Source: Leisingera sp. ANG-M7
GTDB taxonomy: Bacteria > Pseudomonadota > Alphaproteobacteria > Rhodobacterales > Rhodobacteraceae
Reading direction: 5' to 3'
Length of the DNA: 64,000 nucleotides
Assembly (NCBI RefSeq): GCF_000813965.1
Contig: NZ_JWLI01000006.1
Coordinates: forward strand, 62,001-126,000
Every line of letters begins with the position of its first letter. The first letter of the stretch is position 1. The position numbers and the translations under genes were made by a program. Shown here piece by piece: positions 35,388 through 42,930 of the stretch. A model generated the notes under the pieces. That model searched no databases and was not told the DNA's origin. It saw only the letters and a program-made list of their open reading frames with translations.

Positions 35388-36227
35388 ATGAATATGGAAA
35401 CGACCACCCAGGCAATCCAACCCGAGGCCGCCGCTTCCGCTCCAGCTCCTGCGAACTGCGTGATCGAGGCCCGGAACCTGGACCTGACATTCCAGACAAA
35501 TGACGGCCCGGTCCACGCGTTGAAGGATGTGAGCCTGGAGATTAACAAGGGTGACTTTGTCTCCTTCATCGGCCCGTCGGGCTGCGGCAAGACCACATTT
35601 CTGCGCTGTATTGCGGCGCTGGAAACACCGACCGGAGGCAGCCTCTCTGTCAACGGCATGACGCCGGACGAGGCGCGGCGCAACCGCGCCTATGGCTATG
35701 TGTTTCAGGCCGCGGGACTGTATCCGTGGAGGACCATTGCCAAGAACATCAAGCTGCCGCTGGAGATCATGGGGTACTCCAAGGCCGAGCAGGAAAAGCG
35801 CGTTAACCAAGTCCTGGAACTTGTTGAATTGTCAGGCTTTGGCGGCAAGTTTCCCTGGCAGCTGTCAGGCGGCATGCAGCAGCGTGCCTCCATCGCGCGA
35901 GCGCTGGCTTTTGACGCTGACATCCTGTTGATGGACGAACCCTTTGGGGCGTTGGATGAGATCGTGCGTGACCATCTGAACGAACAGCTCTTGAAGCTGT
36001 GGGCACGGACAAACAAGACCATCGGCTTTGTCACCCACTCGATCCCCGAGGCGGTGTATCTCTCCACCAAGATCGTGGTGATGTCGCCGCGGCCCGGTCG
36101 CATCCACGACGTGATCGACAGCACCTTGCCCAAGGAACGGCCGCTGGACATCCGCGACAGCCCGGAATTCATCGAGATTGCCCACCGGGTGCGTGAGGGG
36201 CTGCGGGCGGGACATGGCGATGACTGA
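35388..36227 (+). CDS. ABC transporter ATP-binding protein, nitrate/taurine/NMT1 (TauB/SsuB/ThiZ) type
   Basis: The 279-residue ATPase has Walker A GPSGCGKTT near residues 63-71, an LSGGMQQRASIARAL signature near 160-174, and Walker B ILLMDEPFGALDE near 180-192. It is closest to importers of pyrimidine precursors, taurine or sulfonates. It opens a cluster of ATPase, two permeases and a binding protein directly after hydA, which points to uptake of pyrimidines, dihydropyrimidines or hydantoins. An Ala/Pro-rich N-terminus of about 25 residues precedes the core. Confidence 0.92.
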   Translation: MNMETTTQAIQPEAAASAPAPANCVIEARNLDLTFQTNDGPVHALKDVSLEINKGDFVSFIGPSGCGKTTFLRCIAALETPTGGSLSVNGMTPDEARRNRAYGYVFQAAGLYPWRTIAKNIKLPLEIMGYSKAEQEKRVNQVLELVELSGFGGKFPWQLSGGMQQRASIARALAFDADILLMDEPFGALDEIVRDHLNEQLLKLWARTNKTIGFVTHSIPEAVYLSTKIVVMSPRPGRIHDVIDSTLPKERPLDIRDSPEFIEIAHRVREGLRAGHGDD

Positions 36228-36269
36228 ATTTGCCAGCCGGACCCGCCGGAATTGGGGGGTGGCATCTGT

Positions 36270-36296
36270 GCACCCCCTGTACACCCCCTGTGCACC
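36270..36296 (+). repeat. Short tandem repeat, CACCCCCTGT(A/G) unit
   Basis: Two 11-bp units (CACCCCCTGTA, CACCCCCTGTG) plus a partial third occur in the gap between the ATPase and first permease genes. It is too short to be more than a slippage repeat. Confidence 0.6.
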
Positions 36297-36326
36297 GGGT
36301 GGCTGCCGATCATGGAGGGCGGGATC

Positions 36327-37244
36327 ATGAAGAGCCTTGTTGCCGTCCTGACCGTGCTCGCTGCCATCATCGCCTTCTGGTATGCAGCCTGCGTGCCGAT
36401 GAACATCAAGGGCGTGCTGGATCAGGCGGAGCGGGCAGGGGTAGAAGTCACCCCCGCCACCGCCAAGGAACGCCGGGACAGGGGTGAGATCGGGCTGGTG
36501 CTAAAGAACACATTTGCCATCGGCGACACCTGGGTGCAGGAACGCCCGCGTCTGCCCGCGCCGCATCAGGTGGCGGTGGAGCTGTGGGAGACCACGGTGG
36601 AGAAGAAAATCACCTCCAAGCGCAGCCTGATCTATCACGCGCAGGTGACGCTGAGCGCCACTTTGCTGGGGTTTGCCATCGGCACCGGGCTGGGCATTCT
36701 TCTGGCGGTCGGAATTGTTCATAGCCGCGTCATGGATATGTCGGTGATGCCCTGGGCGATTGTCAGCCAGACCATCCCGATCATCGCGCTGGCGCCGATG
36801 ATCATCGTGGTGCTCTATTCCATCGGGGTGCAGGGGATCATCCCCAAGGCGGTGATCTCAGCCTATCTCAGCTTCTTCCCGGTGGTGGTCGGCATGGTGA
36901 AGGGGCTGCGGGCGCCGGATGCAATGCAGCTGGATCTGCTGAAAACCTACAATGCCAACACCAACCAGGGGTTCTGGAAACTGCGGCTGCCGTCCTCGAT
37001 GCCTTATCTGTTTGCGTCGCTGAAGATCGGCATCGCCGCCTCGCTGGTAGGGGCCATCGTGGGTGAGCTGCCGACCGGGGCGGTTGCAGGCCTTGGCGCG
37101 CGGCTCTTGGCGGGCAGCTATTACGGGCAGACCGTGCAGATCTGGTCGGCGCTGTTTGCCGCGGCCATTCTGGCTGCGGCGCTGGTGGCGCTGCTGGGTC
37201 TGATTGAAAAGCTGGTGCTGAACCGGATGGGGGTGCAGGCATGA
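36327..37244 (+). CDS. ABC transporter permease, TauC/SsuC/ThiX type (1)
   Basis: The 305-residue permease has an N-terminal transmembrane anchor (about 2-22), a periplasmic stretch, then six helices with the EAA-type loop in KLRLPSSMPYLFASLKIG (about 237-254). A GGAGGGCGGG site precedes the ATG at 36327, so earlier in-frame ATGs are rejected. The periplasmic stretch (about 25-105) between anchor and core is longer than in TauC. It overlaps the next permease gene by 4 bp (ATGA). Confidence 0.9.
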   Translation: MKSLVAVLTVLAAIIAFWYAACVPMNIKGVLDQAERAGVEVTPATAKERRDRGEIGLVLKNTFAIGDTWVQERPRLPAPHQVAVELWETTVEKKITSKRSLIYHAQVTLSATLLGFAIGTGLGILLAVGIVHSRVMDMSVMPWAIVSQTIPIIALAPMIIVVLYSIGVQGIIPKAVISAYLSFFPVVVGMVKGLRAPDAMQLDLLKTYNANTNQGFWKLRLPSSMPYLFASLKIGIAASLVGAIVGELPTGAVAGLGARLLAGSYYGQTVQIWSALFAAAILAAALVALLGLIEKLVLNRMGVQA

Positions 37245-38086
37245 TACTGGTGATCCTTGCAATCCTTGTCTGGTGTCTGGGCTGGTGGCTGAACAGCCGG
37301 CTGGCAAACAGCCCGGCCTCTCAAACCCGCGCGGTGCAACTGCTGGTGCCTGCGATCTTCGGCATCACCGTGCTGGTGGTCTGGGAGCTGCTGGTGCGCG
37401 GGCTGGCGGTGTCGCTGGTGATCCTGCCTGCGCCCACGGTCATTGCGGCGCGCTTTGCCTCCAGCCTGCCGATCCTGTGGGAGGACTTTGCCCAAACCAT
37501 CCTGAAAGGCGCGCTTGGCGGCTATGTGATCGGCTGCGGCGCGGCATTTCTGACCGCGATCCTAGTGGACCGCAGCGATTTCCTGCGGCGCGGCCTGCTG
37601 CCGGTCGGGAACTTCGTGGCGGCGCTGCCGATTGTCGGCACCGCGCCGATCCTGGTGATGTGGTTCGGGTTCGACTGGCATTCCAAGGCCGCCGTGGTCG
37701 TGGTCATGGTGTTCTTTCCGATGCTGGTGAACACCGTGGCAGGGCTGCGCGAGACCTCGGCCATGCAGCGCGATCTGATGCAGACCTATGCTGCGACATA
37801 CTGGCAGGCGTTTTTCAAGCTGCGGCTGCCGGCGGCGCTGCCCTTTGTCTTCAATGGATTGAAGATCTCGACCACCCTGGCGCTGATCGGAGCGATTGTT
37901 GCGGAGTTCTTTGGCTCGCCCACCGTCGGCATGGGCTTTCGCATCTCCACCAGCGTCGGCCAGCTGGCGCTGGACATGGTCTGGGCGGAGATCGTGGTGG
38001 CCGCGCTGGCCGGATCGGCCTTCTACGGGCTGGTGGCGCTGATCGAGAAGAGCTTTACCTTCTGGCATCCGTCGCAGCGGGGCTGA
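37241..38086 (+). CDS. ABC transporter permease, TauC/SsuC/ThiX type (2)
   Basis: The 281-residue permease has six to seven membrane segments and the conserved loop FFKLRLPAALPFVFNGLKIS (about 189-208). The two permeases share the same EAA-loop pattern and probably form a heterodimer. The 4-bp overlap with the upstream gene implies coupling. A terminator-like hairpin follows before the binding-protein gene. Confidence 0.92.
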   Translation: MILVILAILVWCLGWWLNSRLANSPASQTRAVQLLVPAIFGITVLVVWELLVRGLAVSLVILPAPTVIAARFASSLPILWEDFAQTILKGALGGYVIGCGAAFLTAILVDRSDFLRRGLLPVGNFVAALPIVGTAPILVMWFGFDWHSKAAVVVVMVFFPMLVNTVAGLRETSAMQRDLMQTYAATYWQAFFKLRLPAALPFVFNGLKISTTLALIGAIVAEFFGSPTVGMGFRISTSVGQLALDMVWAEIVVAALAGSAFYGLVALIEKSFTFWHPSQRG

Positions 38087-38092
38087 GAGTTG

Positions 38093-38122
38093 AACCGTCC
38101 CGCTGGCTGCGGGGCGGTTTTT
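38093..38122 (+). terminator. Terminator-like hairpin after the permease genes
   Basis: ACCGTCCCGC and GCGGGGCGGT form a stem with one mismatch and a 5-nt loop, followed by TTTT. It separates the permeases from the binding-protein gene, which has its own RutR-like box. Confidence 0.75.
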
Positions 38123-38175
38123 GCGGAAATCTTGCGCGGGGTGCCGGCAAAGGCTGGCCTCATAAAGAAAAAACT

Positions 38176-38191
38176 TTGAACGAATGGTCAA
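38176..38191. promoter_or_regulatory. RutR-like operator upstream of the binding-protein gene
   Basis: TTGAACGAATGGTCAA matches RutR consensus TTGACCA-NN-TGGTCAA at 12 of 14 fixed positions, with the right half perfect. It lies 44 bp before the ATG of the ABC binding protein, suggesting separate pyrimidine-responsive control of that gene. Confidence 0.6.
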
Positions 38192-38234
38192 ACCCGGGCA
38201 AGCTTCACATCATAATCAATAGGGAGAACGAGAC

Positions 38235-39221
38235 ATGAAACATCTGATGACGGCGGCAGCGCTGATGATGGGGGCCGCAGGGGCGGCGCAGGCTGCGGAT
38301 GACGTGACGCTGCAGCTGAAATGGGTGACCCAGGCGCAGTTCGCGGGTTATTACGTGGCGCTGGACAAGGGGTTCTATGAGGAAGAGGACCTGAATGTCA
38401 CCATCCTGCCGGGCGGCCCCGATATCGCGCCGACCCAGGTGATTGCCGGCGGTGGCGCCGATGTGACGGTGGAATGGATGCCTGCTGCACTGGCTGCGCG
38501 GGAAAAGGGCCTGCCGCTGGTCAATATCGCGCAGCCGTTCAAGTCCTCCGGCATGATGCTGACCTGCTGGAAGGACACGGGTATCGCCGCGCCTGCCGAT
38601 CTGGCGAACCGCACCCTGGGTGTCTGGTTCTTCGGCAACGAGTTTCCCTTCATGAGCTGGATGAGCCAGCTGGGTATCTCCACCGAGGGCAAGAGCGAGA
38701 GCGGTGTGGAGGTGCTGAAACAGGGTTTCAACGTCGATCCGCTGCTGCAGCGGCAGGCGGACTGCATCTCGACAATGACCTATAATGAATACTGGCAGGT
38801 CATCGATGCGGGCGTGTCCCCGGATGAACTGATCACCTTCAAGTATGAGGACCAGGGTGTCGCGACGCTGGAAGACGGCCTGTATGTGCTGGAAGAGAAC
38901 CTGAGCGATGAAGCCTTTGCCGGCAAGATGGAGCGCTTCGTGCGGGCCTCAATGAAGGGCTGGAAATACGCTGAGGAAAACCCGGACGAGGCGGCGGAGA
39001 TCGTGCTCGACAATGATGCTTCCGGTGCCCAGACCGAGACCCACCAGAAACGGATGATGGGTGAAATTGCCAAGCTGACTGCTGGCAGCAACGGCGCACT
39101 GGATGAAGCAGACTACCAGCGGACCGTGTCGACCCTGATGGGCGGCGGTTCGGATCCGGTGATCACCAAGGAGCCGGAAGGCGCCTGGACCCATGCCATC
39201 ACTGACGCTGCACTGAAGTAA
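38235..39221 (+). CDS. ABC transporter substrate-binding protein, NMT1/THI5-like
   Basis: The 328-residue protein has a Sec signal (MKHLMTAAALMMGAAGAAQA) and a type-II periplasmic binding fold of the NMT1/THI5 group: LKWVTQAQFAGYYVALDKGFYEEEDL-type N-terminus, GADVTVEW, and a C-terminal helical region. Relatives bind pyrimidine precursors of thiamine or other heteroaromatic rings. With the RutR-like box and the hydA/preTA context, uptake of pyrimidines or hydantoins is the best inference. It follows its permeases by about 150 bp; a strong terminator closes the locus. Confidence 0.92.
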   Translation: MKHLMTAAALMMGAAGAAQAADDVTLQLKWVTQAQFAGYYVALDKGFYEEEDLNVTILPGGPDIAPTQVIAGGGADVTVEWMPAALAAREKGLPLVNIAQPFKSSGMMLTCWKDTGIAAPADLANRTLGVWFFGNEFPFMSWMSQLGISTEGKSESGVEVLKQGFNVDPLLQRQADCISTMTYNEYWQVIDAGVSPDELITFKYEDQGVATLEDGLYVLEENLSDEAFAGKMERFVRASMKGWKYAEENPDEAAEIVLDNDASGAQTETHQKRMMGEIAKLTAGSNGALDEADYQRTVSTLMGGGSDPVITKEPEGAWTHAITDAALK

Positions 39222-39247
39222 GCCGCAGCGCCGGATTACCCTTCACA

Positions 39248-39277
39248 GCCCCGCCGGATGTGTTCCGGCGGGGCTTT
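39248..39277 (+). terminator. Strong intrinsic terminator after the importer locus
   Basis: A perfect 11-bp stem (GCCCCGCCGGA with TCCGGCGGGGC), 5-nt loop, followed by TTT. Confidence 0.88.
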
Positions 39278-39373
39278 GCATTCATTGCCTCATAATTGGT
39301 TAAATTTGCAACAAAATTGCACGACTGGCAAAATACACCCTGGAGTTGTTCAAATTTGTGTTAGCGTGACCTC

Positions 39374-40393
39374 ATGGGAGAGATGTGCGGACGTATCTCT
39401 GAACGGGGGAGGCCTGCTGGCAAGGCTCAGCAGCACTTGTGTCTTTGTTCCCCGGCTGATGCCGCCGAATGCCGGTCCAAGTATTCAGTCAAGGGGCGGT
39501 TTGCCCTGCTGGATGTGGGTTGCCGGAGCACTGCCTTGCCGCTGATGACGCTGTGCCAGGAGGCGCATGGGCGGAAACTGGCGACTGGACGGGCGCAGAT
39601 CCTGGTTCTCTATGAACTGGAGCCGCCGGGGCTGGCGGAGGCTGGCGAAGAGCACAGCGATGTCGTGCCGGTTTCTGTCTGCAAGCTGGAAAAGATTACC
39701 CATGCCGATCTGCTGCATGCTCTGGCCTCGGGCTTTGATGTGATTTACCTGCAGGCCTGTTCGGCGCTGCAGGGGCGGGAACCGCAGCGGCTGGAAGTGG
39801 ATCTGGTGCGGGCCTTGGGCGGCTTAGGCCGGACCCTGTTGTTCAACGGTGCGGCGGGGCTGGACCGGCGGCTGGCGGCGCGGCTTCTGCCGTTTCCGTC
39901 GGTTGCGCCTGAGGTGCTTGCGGTGGGCAGCAGGCGGGATACGGCGCGGGCCAGTGCCGCCGCGCTGCTGCCTGCCAGCACCGGCCACGCAGAGCTGCCG
40001 GATCAGGCGCCCTACGGCTCTGTCAGCTTGGATGAGGACCTGTGCAACAGCTGCAACAGCTGTGTCTGGGTTTGTCCGTCAGATGCTCTGAGCCTGACGG
40101 AGAACGGTGGCGCGCTGAGTTTTGTGGAATCGCTGTGCACGCAATGCGGATTGTGCGTGTCGATCTGCCCGCAGCGGGCGCTGAGCATGGCGCCGGGCAT
40201 GGACCTGACGGCTTATGCCGTGCTGCCGCATCTGCTGACGGGAGGCGGCGGGCAAATGGGCGCCTCTGACGCAGGCGGGGGGACGGCTGAGGACTCCTCG
40301 GCCGTGCGGCATCAGCCTGCGGAGACAGGTTTGCCATTTGCTGAGGTGTCAATCACCCCTGTTCCAGAAACCCGCCATACAGGCCGCGTTTGA
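39374..40393 (+). CDS. 4Fe-4S dicluster ferredoxin-type protein
   Basis: The 339-residue protein has a C-terminal two-cluster ferredoxin domain: CNSCNSCVWVCP near 221-232 and CTQCGLCVSICP near 253-264. The N-terminal 200 residues have an alpha/beta character (RAQILVLYEL, GFDVIYLQACSAL, GRTLLFNGAAGLD), and the first 45 residues contain six further cysteines; I do not recognise a named domain. A cytoplasmic electron-transfer role is likely. An ATG three codons on is an alternative start. The last 41 bp overlap the convergent flavin reductase gene. No FNR box was found upstream. Confidence 0.78.
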   Translation: MGEMCGRISERGRPAGKAQQHLCLCSPADAAECRSKYSVKGRFALLDVGCRSTALPLMTLCQEAHGRKLATGRAQILVLYELEPPGLAEAGEEHSDVVPVSVCKLEKITHADLLHALASGFDVIYLQACSALQGREPQRLEVDLVRALGGLGRTLLFNGAAGLDRRLAARLLPFPSVAPEVLAVGSRRDTARASAAALLPASTGHAELPDQAPYGSVSLDEDLCNSCNSCVWVCPSDALSLTENGGALSFVESLCTQCGLCVSICPQRALSMAPGMDLTAYAVLPHLLTGGGGQMGASDAGGGTAEDSSAVRHQPAETGLPFAEVSITPVPETRHTGRV

Positions 40394-40853
40394 AGATCAG
40401 CCCCTTGCCTGGGCGGGTGGTCACGCGGGCCACTTCACCGATGACAATGGTGTGGTCGCCTGCCGGGTGGGCGGCATGGCGGCGGCAATCGAAGCGGGCA
40501 ATTACCCCCTCCAGCGCGGGCGCGCCCAGTTCGTTGGGCTGCCAGTCCGCTGCGGAGAAATCCTCGCCAAAGGCGGCAAAGTGCTTGGCCAGCGGCAGCT
40601 GATCCTCTGCCATCACGTGTATCGCAAAGTTTTCTGCTGCGACAAAGGCATCATGGCGCAGCGAGGCCTTGGCCGGGCACCACAGCATCAGGGGCGGCTC
40701 CAGCGAGACAGAGGTGAAGCTGTTGACGGTGATGGCCAGCGGGCCGCGGGGGGTCTGGGTGGTGACAACCGTCACCCCGGTGCCGAAGCAGCCGAGCGCA
40801 TCGCGGTAGGCCCGGGCGGTGTCCGGCCCGGGAATGAAGCTGGTGTTGGCCAT
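40353..40853 (-). CDS. Flavin reductase family protein (FMN-binding split barrel)
   Basis: The 166-residue protein matches the flavin reductase-like domain: GCFGTGVTVVTT, TVNSFTSVSLEPPLMLW, and a C-terminal GDHTIVIGEVARV. Such proteins reduce FMN or FAD with NAD(P)H for two-component monooxygenases (RutF, HpaC types). No oxygenase partner is adjacent. The 3' end overlaps the convergent ferredoxin-type gene by 41 bp. Confidence 0.92.
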   Translation of the reverse strand: MANTSFIPGPDTARAYRDALGCFGTGVTVVTTQTPRGPLAITVNSFTSVSLEPPLMLWCPAKASLRHDAFVAAENFAIHVMAEDQLPLAKHFAAFGEDFSAADWQPNELGAPALEGVIARFDCRRHAAHPAGDHTIVIGEVARVTTRPGKGLIFKRGLYGGFLEQG

Positions 40854-40913
40854 CTCGCGCGCCTTTTGTTCGTTCCGGGCAGTGACCTGCCACGCATGGC
40901 ACAGATTGTCTAC

Positions 40914-42323
40914 CTAGTTCATGTCTTCAATGAGGCGGCTGTGTTTGCGGGTTTCCTCCAGCACCGCGCCAAAGGTATTGAGCCCGCGTGCCTCCAGCAT
41001 CGGCAGCATCTTGCAGAGCACTTCGGCGGTGGCGCGGGCATCCCCCATGGCTGTGTGGCGCAGGGCTGGCGGGATGGTGACATCGAGGCGGTCGCACAAG
41101 GCGTCGAGCGTATGTTTCTGGGACGCGCCGAACAGCACCGCGCTCAGCAGCACCGTGTCCAGCACCGGCTGGTCCCAGGTGACACCGGTGCGTTTGGCGT
41201 GGCGGTGCAGGAACGCCATATCAAAGGGCGCATTGTGGGCCACGATCACCGCGTCGGAGGCAAAACGGTGGAAATGGCGGGCGGCGCTGGCGATGCCCGG
41301 GCGTCCCCGCACCATGGTATCGGTGATGCCATGCACCTTGGTCGAGGAGGCCGGAATGGGACAGCCCGGATTCACCAGGGTTTCAAAGGCCTCGCTTTCG
41401 ATGATCCGGCCCCGCACGACGCGCAGGGCGCCGATCTGCACGATCTCATCCTTATGCGGCAACAGGCCGGTTGTTTCAGTGTCGAACACCACGTAGCTCA
41501 GGTTGCCGAGCTTGCGCCCGTTCAGCTCTGCATGCTCGGCGTCCAGCAGTGCAAAGTCATAAACCAGCGGGCGGGCATCCTCGGGCGCCAGGCCTGCATG
41601 GGCGCCCTCGAACAGGATGATATAGCCCGGTGCGCCGCCCAGCGGCTTCAGGCGCAGGTCGAACACCTGGGCACCGCTGGCGCTTTTGACTTCGGCCTGC
41701 ACCTCCATTCCGCTGCGCACCAGCCGCCCATAGGCCGCCTCCAGCCCGGTCAGATCCAGATAATCGGACAGCGGCGCATTCAGGCGCGGCGGTGCTTCCT
41801 GCGCCAGCACGGCAGCGGCCTGGCCGTCATAGAGCACGATCTGATGCGCCGGGCTGGCCATCACGGTGGCGACGGGGATGTCGGTCAGCAGCGCTGCCAG
41901 CCGGGTCTTCTCAGCTTCCAGATGCTCGGTCTCGCGGGCGATGGCCTCTGCGGCGTTCATGGCAGAGGCGCCGAGCTGGCCTGCCAGGCCCTGGGCCGCT
42001 GCGGCAAGATCGCCCAGGTAGCGGGCGCCGTGGGTATCAAGCTCTTTGCTCACCCCGGCATGGGCGCGGGCGCGCATGCCCGCAGCCAGGCGTTCGATCG
42101 GCTTGGCGACGTTTTCGTCGAACAGCAGCCAGACCCCGGCACAGAGGCCGAGAATGGCAAAAGTGCTGAGCAGGCCGGAGAAGATGAAGGCATCTGACAG
42201 CTCTGGCTGCTCTGCGCGGCTGTAGCCGGCCCAAAGCGCGCCTGCGGTCACGGCGATGCCGCCAAGCGCCAGCAGGCAGAAGAACAGGAAGATCCGCAGC
42301 CGAAGTGACAGGCGTTTGTGCAT
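40914..42323 (-). CDS. Membrane-anchored DEDDh 3'-5' exonuclease with HAMP/PAS-like sensor part
   Basis: The 469-residue protein starts with two transmembrane helices (about 9-31 and 44-67), a HAMP-like and coiled-coil stretch (about 70-145), a PAS-like region (about 145-245), and a C-terminal DnaQ-type exonuclease (about 275-450). DEDDh residues are visible: FDTETTG, HNAPFDMAFL, and HTAMGDARAT. The layout is that of a sensor protein whose output is a nuclease, possibly acting on small RNAs or DNA at the membrane. It forms an operon with a small membrane protein and a DUF294 protein, a set often found near acetate symporters. Confidence 0.88.
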   Translation of the reverse strand: MHKRLSLRLRIFLFFCLLALGGIAVTAGALWAGYSRAEQPELSDAFIFSGLLSTFAILGLCAGVWLLFDENVAKPIERLAAGMRARAHAGVSKELDTHGARYLGDLAAAAQGLAGQLGASAMNAAEAIARETEHLEAEKTRLAALLTDIPVATVMASPAHQIVLYDGQAAAVLAQEAPPRLNAPLSDYLDLTGLEAAYGRLVRSGMEVQAEVKSASGAQVFDLRLKPLGGAPGYIILFEGAHAGLAPEDARPLVYDFALLDAEHAELNGRKLGNLSYVVFDTETTGLLPHKDEIVQIGALRVVRGRIIESEAFETLVNPGCPIPASSTKVHGITDTMVRGRPGIASAARHFHRFASDAVIVAHNAPFDMAFLHRHAKRTGVTWDQPVLDTVLLSAVLFGASQKHTLDALCDRLDVTIPPALRHTAMGDARATAEVLCKMLPMLEARGLNTFGAVLEETRKHSRLIEDMN

Positions 42324-42325
42324 GG

Positions 42326-42844
42326 CTATCCTCCGCAGGCGGTGGTCAGGATGGCATCATCCGCATCGGCTGCAACCCAGTCCAGCCCCTTGGGCAGGCC
42401 GTCACCGGAAAAGGCGGCTGTGCCGCCGGCCAGCGCCCGCCGCCACTTGCCGCAATCCAGCACCGCGGCCTGTTTGCTGACCGGCGCCCAGCGGCCGAAG
42501 AAATAGAGATCCGCCAGGAAAACCTGCGGGTGCGCGGTGTGGCTTTTCATCGTTGCGGTGTCGACCGCGGCGAAGCGGTCCACATAGGGCACCACCTGGG
42601 TCCAGGGGCGGTAGAGGCTGCGGTTCTCGATGGTTTCAGCCACTGCCAATCCTCGGGGCAGGGCGGCCTTGGTGCGGCTGTACCAGCCGTATTCGGACGC
42701 GATGGTAACCCCGATCATCGCCAGCCCCGCCGCCACCGGCGCGAACCAGCGCGGCAGCCGGCCTTTCAATGTCCGGTTCAAGAGCATCACCACGCCGGCG
42801 GCGGCAATGCCCGCAAAGATTACCGCAATCAGTTCCAGAAACAT
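42326..42844 (-). CDS. Membrane protein of the exonuclease operon, function unknown
   Basis: The 172-residue protein has two hydrophobic helices near the N-terminus (about 3-22 and 32-48) and a periplasmic or soluble part of about 120 residues containing two cysteines. I do not recognise a named domain. GGAG lies 5 nt before the ATG at 42844. It is followed by the exonuclease gene after only 2 bp, so the two are co-translated. Confidence 0.75.
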   Translation of the reverse strand: MFLELIAVIFAGIAAAGVVMLLNRTLKGRLPRWFAPVAAGLAMIGVTIASEYGWYSRTKAALPRGLAVAETIENRSLYRPWTQVVPYVDRFAAVDTATMKSHTAHPQVFLADLYFFGRWAPVSKQAAVLDCGKWRRALAGGTAAFSGDGLPKGLDWVAADADDAILTTACGG

Positions 42845-42930
42845 CCGATCTCCTCGTAGGCCCAAGGCCTCTTCTTCTTTGTTCAAGTACTCGCGCCGCA
42901 GGCTCCGGCGCTAGCGGCCGGACTCTGGTG

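Noticed and set aside
34200-35810. 536-codon antisense frame across hydA and the ABC ATPase gene
   Set aside because: Shadow of two certain genes; no ribosome-binding site or motif.
36270-36296. Tandem CACCCCCTGT units as a CRISPR-like or integration repeat
   Set aside because: Only two full 11-bp units with no spacers; a simple slippage repeat.
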